NCBI GenBank assembly: GCA_021802375.1
Contig: JAKAAL010000181.1
Span: 1 to 7,467 of the forward strand
Reading direction: 5' to 3'
DNA: 7,467 bases
Origin: Bacillota bacterium
GTDB lineage: Bacteria > Bacillota_E > Sulfobacillia > Sulfobacillales > Sulfobacillaceae
Shown here: positions 1 to 4,204 of the stretch, piece by piece
How the letters are laid out: the number at the start of each line of letters is the position of its first letter
Position numbering within the stretch: the stretch's first letter is position 1
Position numbers and translations under genes: made by a program
The notes under the pieces: generated by a model
Databases searched by the model: none
Told to the model about the DNA's origin: nothing
What the model saw: only the letters and a program-made list of their open reading frames with translations

Positions 1-759
1 TCGGCCACCATGTCATCCGAGACGAGCGTTTATCAAGTGTATAGCGCTGGGAAAAAGGTAGCAGAAAACGGTGCATTAGTGGTGGACCTCCCCGCCTACC
101 GTTACCCGGATAGTGTACGGGATTCTGTGAAGCGGTCTCCCGTGACTGAAGACGATCTGACGATTCGTGCGCTTCAGAGCACGAGTCGGACAGTTCGTGT
201 GCGTGCCCTTGTGCTCATTCCCAACGAAAATCTGACGGAAACGGCAGAAGTGGAGCTGCCGGTCACAAACCACGTGGTTCAACCGGCACCCCAGCAGGAT
301 GTTATCCCAATTGTGGTGGCTGAACGGCATGGCAAAAGCGGACGAATCGGAAAAGCTTTTGTACAAGGCATGGGGTTAAAACGGGGAGCAATTGCCGAAA
401 GTGTCTCACACGACACCCATAATATTATTGCCTGTGGAGCTGACTACCGAGATATCGCAGTAGCCATCAATCATGTCATCGCGATGGGCGGGGGCGTGGC
501 GATAGTGCAAGATGAGAAAATTCTAGGAGATTTGCCCCTGCCGGTCGGAGGATTAATTACGGACGAAATGACCGGAACGGAAGTGGCGCAGCGAATTCAA
601 GGTCTATATACGATTGCCCGCGAAGATTTAGGAATGACCATTGCAGCTCCCTTGATGCACCTATCATTTCTCTCACTGGCGACGAGTCCTAAATGGAAAA
701 TTACCGATGCCGGTCTGGTAAATGTGGATCGATTTGAGATCTTGCCGGTAGTGGTGTAG
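1..759 (+). CDS. ade: Adenine deaminase, C-terminal part (5' end outside window)
   Basis: Adenine deaminase converts adenine to hypoxanthine and ammonia in the cytoplasm for purine salvage or degradation. What is visible is the C-terminal end of the long (about 570-600 aa) amidohydrolase-type enzyme. It begins at the piece resembling the usual V-x-x-V-x-x-x-G-K-x-V-A-E-N-G strand. The conserved C-terminal domain follows, with ERHGKSGRIGKAFVQGMGLK and then GAIAESVSHDTHNIIACG, AINHVIAMGGGVAIV, LPLPVGGLI and LSFLSLATSPKWKITDAGLV. The frame is open to base 1, and the ATG at 10 has no ribosome site and falls inside the family's conserved region, so I treat it as internal. The metal-binding amidohydrolase barrel lies upstream of the window, so catalytic competence cannot be judged. 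The gene ends in tandem stops, TAG then TAA (757-762). The next gene starts 22 nt later on the same strand, suggesting an operon. Confidence 0.9.
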   Translation, partial: SATMSSETSVYQVYSAGKKVAENGALVVDLPAYRYPDSVRDSVKRSPVTEDDLTIRALQSTSRTVRVRALVLIPNENLTETAEVELPVTNHVVQPAPQQDVIPIVVAERHGKSGRIGKAFVQGMGLKRGAIAESVSHDTHNIIACGADYRDIAVAINHVIAMGGGVAIVQDEKILGDLPLPVGGLITDEMTGTEVAQRIQGLYTIAREDLGMTIAAPLMHLSFLSLATSPKWKITDAGLVNVDRFEILPVVV

Positions 760-768
760 TAAACGTGC

Positions 769-775
769 GGGAGGG
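769..775 (+). promoter_or_regulatory. Ribosome binding site deciding the cyclase start
   Basis: GGGAGGG lies directly against the ATG at 776, leaving no spacer, but 6 nt ahead of the GTG at 782. The normal 5-9 nt spacing therefore favours GTG 782 as the true start of the cyclase-family gene. Confidence 0.7.
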
Positions 776-781
776 ATGATC

Positions 782-1471
782 GTGTCCATTCGTGTCGTAG
801 ATTTGACGCAAGAAATTTACCAAGGTATGCCAGTATTTCCGTTACACCAGCCGACGTTGATCTTTCAAAACATTGATCATGCGGCAAGCAAAGCGAAAAT
901 TGGTTTTGAGTTTGCTACCAATAACTTGTTGATAAACGAACACGGACCTACTCACAGTGATGCGTCGTACGAATATGATCCCCATGGGCGCTTTATTGAT
1001 GAGATGCCGCTGGAATATTTTTATGGACCCGCCGTCTGTCTTGATGTGTCGCGGCTGCCCCCTGAGGGGTATATCGGTCCTCGGGAACTAGAAAGTGCGA
1101 TTCAGATAGCCCAGCTCACACTCCAAGGGAAATCAGTAGTGCTGCTTCACACTGGGCATTACGCCCGAGCTTACGGAACTGACGAGTGGCTGACCCGCTA
1201 TGCGGGGGTGAGTGAGGAGGGTGCCGAGTGGTTGGTTGCCCAGGGGATTGTGAATATTGGGATTGATGCGCCCTCCATTGATAATCCCAAGGACTCGAAG
1301 TTTTCCGGGCATCTCGTCTGTCGTCGTCACGGGATTACCAACACTGAAAATTTGTGCCACTTGGACCAAGTCGCGGGGCAAGAATTTTTATATATGGGAC
1401 TGCCGCTTCGGATTCGTGGGGGAACTGGGTCGCCAATTCGTGCAGTGGCAATTATGCTGGAGACCTATTAA
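782..1471 (+). CDS. Cyclase / kynurenine-formamidase-family metal-dependent hydrolase
   Basis: Members of this family (Pfam Cyclase) are cytoplasmic, metal-dependent amide or ester hydrolases; kynurenine formamidase KynB is the best-known relative. The protein has about 229 aa, normal for the family. The start is taken as GTG 782 because of Shine-Dalgarno spacing; ATG 776 would add two residues. Visible marks (numbered from ATG 776) are VVDLTQEIYQGMPVFP at the N-terminus, the metal-site signature HGPTHSDA at 56-63, EMPLEYFYGPAVCLDVS at 76-92, VVLLHTGH at 121-128, NIGIDAPSID at 160-169, and the C-terminal GLPLRIRGGTGSPIRAVAI. The usual signature is HxGTHxDxPxH. Here the first two His and the Asp remain (H56, H60, D62), but Gly is Pro, Pro is Ser and the last His is Glu (E66). 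The substrate cannot be assigned. It follows adenine deaminase by 22 nt, so a shared transcript is likely. The gene ends 8 bp before the IS66 end, intact by its family-typical C-terminus. Confidence 0.85.
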   Translation: MSIRVVDLTQEIYQGMPVFPLHQPTLIFQNIDHAASKAKIGFEFATNNLLINEHGPTHSDASYEYDPHGRFIDEMPLEYFYGPAVCLDVSRLPPEGYIGPRELESAIQIAQLTLQGKSVVLLHTGHYARAYGTDEWLTRYAGVSEEGAEWLVAQGIVNIGIDAPSIDNPKDSKFSGHLVCRRHGITNTENLCHLDQVAGQEFLYMGLPLRIRGGTGSPIRAVAIMLETY

Positions 1472-1479
1472 AAGCAACG

Positions 1480-1497
1480 GTAACTACTCAGCGGCGG
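1480..1497 (+). repeat. IS66 left terminal inverted repeat
   Basis: GTAACTACTCAGCGGCGG matches the reverse complement of 3155-3172 at 15 of 18 positions. It starts 9 nt after the last base of the cyclase stop codon. Confidence 0.8.
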
Positions 1498-2026
1498 AAT
1501 GGCGGGATTAACGGCTCGGGGGCGGTGAGGATGGGGTCACAACCAGATAGGGATGGCTCAGCTATGGGAGCACCTATCAGTTGCTGCCCATGGAGCGCCT
1601 CTGCGATTTCCCGGAAGATTTGACCGGGCATCGGGTCAGTGAAGATACCGTGTATAACGCCCAGTCGGCCCTCTCGGATCGGTTGGTGACGTATAACCAA
1701 TGTATGCATGCGCGGCTTGCGCAAGAACCCGTCCTCCACTTCGATGAGACGGGGCTTCGCGTCGCGGGACGATTGCACGGGCTCCACGGTGCCAGTACGC
1801 CCGCCTTGACCTATTATCACGTTGTGTTGACCGGCATCGGGGGACCCCCGCAACGGCGGCGATGAATCTCTTGCCGATATTTCAGGGAGTCGCCGTGCAT
1901 GCTGCCTCGCGGCATGCTGGACCTTTGCCCAGTGTCTCCACGGCCTCTGTCATGCGCATCATGAGCGCGAGTTGAACGCCGTCCTCGAGAACGACCATCA
2001 GGCGTAGGCGTCCGACCTGATCGCCC

Positions 2027-2035
2027 CTCTTCATC
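2027..2035. repeat. Left copy of 9-bp target site duplication of the nested IS
   Basis: CTCTTCATC immediately precedes the CTGA end of the inner element and recurs exactly at 2750-2758 just after its other end. Nine base pairs is the duplication length made by IS10 and IS50. Confidence 0.85.
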
Positions 2036-2052
2036 CTGACTTTTCCCCAGTT
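2036..2052 (+). repeat. Left end inverted repeat of nested IS
   Basis: CTGACTTTTCCCCAGTT pairs with the inward-read right end, CTGAGAGAGTCCCAGTT, at 11 of 17 positions. The outermost four and the last seven bases match. Confidence 0.7.
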
Positions 2053-2082
2053 TGATTGTCAGTATTCTCTTAATAGGAGAAC

Positions 2083-2734
2083 GTGTCTACGCAAAGGAGA
2101 ATGTACCTCCTCTGTCGCAGTGTTTTATCGAAGAGGACTTCGCTCTTCGATTTCCGACAAGGTCAGAGGCCTACGGATGATTCCAAGCGACTCGATTGTC
2201 CACGTTTTTGGCACACATGGGCCACGGCGTCAGTCTCCACGCACCACGCTGGCTGCATGAGTCTGGGCCGTCTTGTCCCGTCCCCTGTTGGGGGTGAGCA
2301 AAATCGGGCATCACGGGGCGATGGCTGGCGGAACGTCCGCTCAACACGCCATCACACGAGGGGATCTGTTTTGGGGGAATAGGCGGATCCATAGGACGGT
2401 TGCCCCAGGGGACCTCATTTCTCCCGTTCTGAAAGGTATTCGGGAAGCCTTGATGACCTGGGATGGGTCGGATCCGCAGGACGGGATCCCTCAGATTCTC
2501 TCCGTGGAATAGCGCGCCCATGGGCGCGCTATTCCCTTAGCATGGGTGACGGTGCGAAAAGATCCACGGAACGATCACAGGCGGGCCATCGAAATCGGTC
2601 TGTTAAAACGGGTTGCGGGGGAATGGCCTCGCTCGTGTCACCCCTTTCTCGTGGCCGATGGCCACGATCGCGGCATTCATTTGACGCAAAAAACTCCGGC
2701 CCAACAACCGGGAACCTGTTGTAAGTACCAATAA
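2083..2734 (+). pseudogene. IS4-family (IS10-like) transposase remnant
   Basis: The relic is read mostly in two frames. Frame 3 gives VPPLSQCFIEEDFALRFP (from 2103), a TGA at 2178, then FQATRLSTFLAHMGHGVSLH. Frame 2 from about 2270 gives HAITRGDLFWGNRRIHRTVA, resembling as I recall it the IS10 stretch IKRIDRLLGNRHLHKERLAV. It continues with ALMTWDGSDPQDG, matching the first catalytic Asp region (IS10 VDWSD); the Asp is GAT 2462-2464 or 2471-2473. Then come ILSVE, a TAG at 2510-2512, and RAHGRAIPLAWVTV, comparable to IS10 VALHGRSVTL. HPFLVADGHDRG follows, with the second Asp region at 2657-2659. The frame ends at 2734, so the YREK/Glu region is absent. A GTG at 2083 after AGGAG may be the original start, with a frameshift near 2100; this part is uncertain. 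The gene is dead. Confidence 0.75.
2506..2535. repeat. Perfect 30-bp palindrome with no loop
   Basis: The half GGAATAGCGCGCCCA (2506-2520) is followed directly by its exact reverse complement at 2521-2535. It lies inside the IS4-family transposase relic, across the codons for VE-stop-RAHGRAIP, and the amber codon at 2510-2512 is part of it. No T-run follows on either strand, so a classical terminator is not supported. Confidence 0.95.
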
Positions 2735-2749
2735 CTGGGACTCTCTCAG
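2733..2749 (-). repeat. Right end inverted repeat of nested IS
   Basis: Read inward on the - strand this is CTGAGAGAGTCCCAGTT. Its first eight bases, CTGAGAGA, equal the start of the IS10 end as I recall it. Confidence 0.7.
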
Positions 2750-2758
2750 CTCTTCATC
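2750..2758. repeat. Right copy of 9-bp target site duplication
   Basis: CTCTTCATC is identical to 2027-2035. The insert plus one copy is 723 bp (241 codons), so removing them keeps the IS66 transposase in frame and restores ...DLIAPLHRIQAAVTE. Confidence 0.85.
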
Positions 2759-3154
2759 GTATCCAGGCCGCCGTGACCGAGGCGATCGCGGCAGGCCGCG
2801 ACGCACTGGACACCGTGCAGCAGGCCACGTTTATCCAGGAATACCGGACGATTCTCCAACGCGGTCTAGCGGATAACCCGCTACGCACCGCCGCAGATGG
2901 AGTCAAACGCCGGGGGCGGGTCAAACAAACAAAGACGCGCAACCTGTGGGATCGCCTGGACCAGCACCAGGATGCGGTACTCCGATTTATGACCGATTTT
3001 CGCGTCCCGTATACGAATAGTCAGGCCGAACAGGACGTCCGGATGATGAAAGTCCACCAAAAGATCTCGGGCGCCTTTTGGAGCATGACGGGGGCAGAAG
3101 TCTTCGCACGGATTCGGGGGGCGGGACGGCCCTCCCTATTCGGAGTGGAATCTG

Positions 3155-3172
3155 CCACCTCTGTGTAGTTAC
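3155..3172 (-). repeat. IS66 right terminal inverted repeat
   Basis: Read inward it is GTAACTACACAGAGGTGG, the partner of 1480-1497. The decayed transposase frame stops inside it (TAG 3166-3168). Confidence 0.8.
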
Positions 3173-3441
3173 TATTTTTTCTGACTTAACCCCTCTGCAA
3201 TCCAAATTTTGTTGTATAAACACAAATTTGAGGCGGTGCATGCCTTTGAGGCCAATTTTGTCCCTTAACTAGGAAAGTTCCGCTAGTGGGTGCATATGCC
3301 ACATATCCCTGGCCTGTCGCCATGATTCCTAAAATCGTCCGATAGGCTGTCTAGGTTGCCTGACTCCGTAACACATTCACCATCTTATTGCGATCGTCGA
3401 TGGAATTGTTTGACCGGATCCGCATCCGTTCTGCCCTCTCG
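3173..3441. other. Intergenic region between IS66 and kdpC, no confident gene
   Basis: This 269-bp stretch follows the 3' end of kdpC on the - strand. It holds an AT-rich hairpin (3203-3230). On the - strand it holds a possible 24-codon ORF (3425 down to 3351), starting MRIRSNNSID, with a weak GAGAGGG ahead of its ATG. After its TAG the same frame stays open to 3186. I do not recognise the peptide and cannot tell a small gene from chance or a decayed gene. I see no GC-rich stem followed by T-residues that would serve as a terminator for the kdp transcript. Confidence 0.5.
3203..3230. repeat. AT-rich hairpin downstream of kdpC
   Basis: CAAATTT (3203-3209) pairs with AAATTTG (3224-3230). After a one-base bulge (C3223), TGTT pairs with AACA (3219-3222 includes one shift), leaving a five-base loop GTATA. 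This gives eleven base pairs in all. No T-run follows on either strand, so its role is unknown. Confidence 0.5.
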
Positions 3442-4044
3442 TTAATGATGGAGCATTTGATATAGAGCCTTGTTGAGCAGAAGGACATTGATCCGACGCG
3501 GTCCGAATACACCCAGGTCCGGAGGCAAAATTTGCGTTGCGACCAGATGTTTAAGGGTCTTTTCACTCAGTCCCGTATGTTTGGCAATGCGCGGGATTTG
3601 GATCAAGGCGCTTTGCACGGTAATATTGGGATCCAACCCGGAGCCGGAACTCTCCACTAAACTGATCGGAATTCGGGAGACATGGAGGCCGGGAGTAGTC
3701 TGACGGTACATGTGAATACGTGCCTGAATGTCTTGGATTAATTTGGCGTTTGTGGGCCCGTAGTTGCTGGGAGACGATGCGAACGCATTGTACGGTTGCG
3801 GTTTTCCCGTCGCCACCGACACGGTATCCGAGGGCCGTCCCCAAAAATATTGCAGATTGTTCCCAAAATATTGTCCCACATGCTGGAGCCCCACGACATG
3901 TCCCCGGACACTCACCGGACTGCCGTTTGCTTGATAGGGAAAAAAGAGTTGTCCGAGGCCCACCATGAGAAAGGTGTAGCCCCATGCAAGAATGATCCAC
4001 AAACTGATGGTACTCAGTACGGCCCGTTTGAGAGTTAGTACCAT
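3442..4044 (-). CDS. kdpC: Potassium-transporting ATPase accessory subunit KdpC
   Basis: KdpC is the single-span accessory subunit of the KdpFABC potassium pump, needed for assembly and for high ATP affinity of the complex. The protein has 200 aa, close to the usual 190 or so. One N-terminal membrane segment (about residues 8-33) is followed by an extracytoplasmic domain with FPYQANGS (35-42), YFWGRPS (66-72), the SNYGPTN signature (93-99) and SGSGLDPNIT (133-142) followed by RIA (152-154). The C-terminal INVLLLN (185-191) is also typical. The start is supported by AAGGAGGAG at 4053-4061, 8 nt ahead of the ATG. It is the last kdp gene in the run, 160 nt after kdpB, a wider gap than usual for this operon. 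No kdpD or kdpE follows. Confidence 0.95.
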   Translation of the reverse strand: MVLTLKRAVLSTISLWIILAWGYTFLMVGLGQLFFPYQANGSPVSVRGHVVGLQHVGQYFGNNLQYFWGRPSDTVSVATGKPQPYNAFASSPSNYGPTNAKLIQDIQARIHMYRQTTPGLHVSRIPISLVESSGSGLDPNITVQSALIQIPRIAKHTGLSEKTLKHLVATQILPPDLGVFGPRRINVLLLNKALYQMLHH

Positions 4045-4163
4045 AACCCGATCTCCTCCTTTATTCGTCGCCGTAGCGGAAAAACCCCCATTGCGTAAGA
4101 CAAGTCACGCGATTGTGTCTCACCTTTGTTCCGGAGAAGGTCTTCTTCACCATCGTGGATCAT
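4035..4163 (-). CDS. Possible small ORF (42 aa) overlapping the kdpC start
   Basis: On the - strand an ATG at 4163 opens a 42-codon frame beginning MIHDGEEDLLRNKGE and ending in IKEEIGLWY. Its TAA (4037-4035) lies 10 nt inside kdpC in another frame. The product would be charged and soluble, with no recognisable domain. Stop/start overlap is the arrangement used for translational coupling, but there is no Shine-Dalgarno sequence at normal distance (the nearest GGAGAAG is about 27 nt upstream). It may be a chance frame in the spacer. Confidence 0.2.
   Translation of the reverse strand: MIHDGEEDLLRNKGETQSRDLSYAMGVFPLRRRIKEEIGLWY
4053..4061 (-). promoter_or_regulatory. Ribosome binding site of kdpC
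   Basis: AAGGAGGAG on the - strand, 8 nt before the kdpC ATG, is a strong site that lets kdpC be translated independently of kdpB despite the long spacer. Confidence 0.8.
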
Positions 4164-4198
4164 GAACGTCGATGACGTGGATCAGTTCTTCTCCGGAA
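4129..4198 (-). repeat. Inverted repeat in the kdpB-kdpC spacer (possible mRNA stem-loop)
   Basis: On the + strand TTCCGGAGAAG (4129-4139) is the exact reverse complement of CTTCTCCGGAA (4188-4198). The arms are 48 nt apart and begin 6 nt after the kdpB stop. Between them, read on the - strand, TGATCCACG occurs twice and the arms CATCG/CGATG could form an inner stem. No U-run follows, so an RNA-processing or stabilising structure, or a partial attenuator, fits better than a full terminator. That role is inference. Confidence 0.6.
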
Positions 4199-4204
4199 TG
4201 AATC

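Larger units (their letters stand above)
2036..2749 (+). mobile_element. Nested, internally deleted IS4-family element (IS10/IS50-like)
   Basis: This 714-bp insert is bounded by a perfect 9-bp direct repeat and by imperfect inverted ends. The left end reads CTGACTTTTCCCCAGTT inward, the right CTGAGAGAGTCCCAGTT; 11 of 17 match, with CTGA and CCCAGTT shared. From family knowledge, IS50 ends begin CTGACTCTTATACAC and IS10 ends CTGAGAGATCCCC, and both make 9-bp duplications, so the ends and the duplication agree with the transposase relic inside. Intact relatives are about 1.3-1.5 kb, so roughly half is gone, including the C-terminal part of the transposase. With both ends retained it could in principle be moved by an active relative elsewhere in the genome; that is inference. 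Confidence 0.8.
1551..3168 (+). pseudogene. IS66-family transposase (tnpC), multiply broken and interrupted by another IS
   Basis: The DDE transposase of the IS66 element can be followed through several frames. Frame 3 (from about 1551) carries TYQLLPMERLCDFPEDLTGH, then HFDETGLRVAGRLHGLH with the first catalytic Asp at 1743-1745. Near 1819-1830 it shifts to frame 2, RHRGTPATAAMNLLPIFQGV then AVH. Here the expected second catalytic Asp of VAVHD is Ala (GCT 1901-1903). Near 1901-1914 it shifts to frame 1, CWTFAQCLHGLCHAHHEREL. A TAG at 2005-2007 replaces the expected Trp of QAWASDL. The gene is cut at 2036 by the nested IS and resumes in the same frame at 2759 with RIQAAVTEAIAAGRDALD. It continues to TRNLWDRLDQHQDAVLRF and SQAEQDVRMMKVHQKISG, with the catalytic Glu at 3028-3030. 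After FARIRG the normal C-terminus is lost and the frame runs into the right repeat. About 180 N-terminal residues are missing. It cannot make active enzyme. Confidence 0.9.
1480..3172 (+). mobile_element. Degenerate IS66-family element (ISBst12-like layout), carrying a nested IS
   Basis: The ends are an imperfect inverted repeat of 18 bp, 15 of 18 matching: GTAACTACTCAGCGGCGG at 1480-1497 and GTAACTACACAGAGGTGG read inward from 3172. The GTAA start is typical of IS66-family ends. Inside is a single IS66 transposase relic and no sign of the tnpA/tnpB accessory genes, as in the ISBst12 group. Without the nested element the copy is about 970 bp, against roughly 1.6-1.7 kb for an intact one-gene IS66 relative, so a large part (the transposase N-terminus) has been deleted. 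IS66 elements normally make an 8-bp target duplication, but the flanks here (AAGCAACG left, TATTTTTT right) do not match. It lies between convergent gene groups, where an insertion would be harmless. Confidence 0.85.

Noticed and set aside
10..12. ATG at 10 as the true start of a 249-aa protein
   Set aside because: The frame is open to base 1, there is no Shine-Dalgarno sequence, and the ATG falls just before conserved adenine deaminase sequence that is internal in full-length enzymes.
1488..1853. A 121-aa - strand frame opposite the IS66 transposase relic
   Set aside because: The + strand here encodes clear IS66 motifs; the opposite frame has no recognisable features.
3203..3230. Hairpin as a rho-independent terminator of the kdp transcript
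   Set aside because: The stem is AT-rich and no U-run follows on the - strand; the + strand also lacks a T-run after it.
2005..3353. Recurrent in-frame TAG codons (2005, 2510 and 3353 on the - strand) as a sign of amber recoding, for example pyrrolysine
   Set aside because: Two lie in clearly dead transposases that also have frameshifts, a TGA (2178) and lost catalytic residues. The adenine deaminase gene itself ends with TAG backed by TAA. Ordinary decay explains them.
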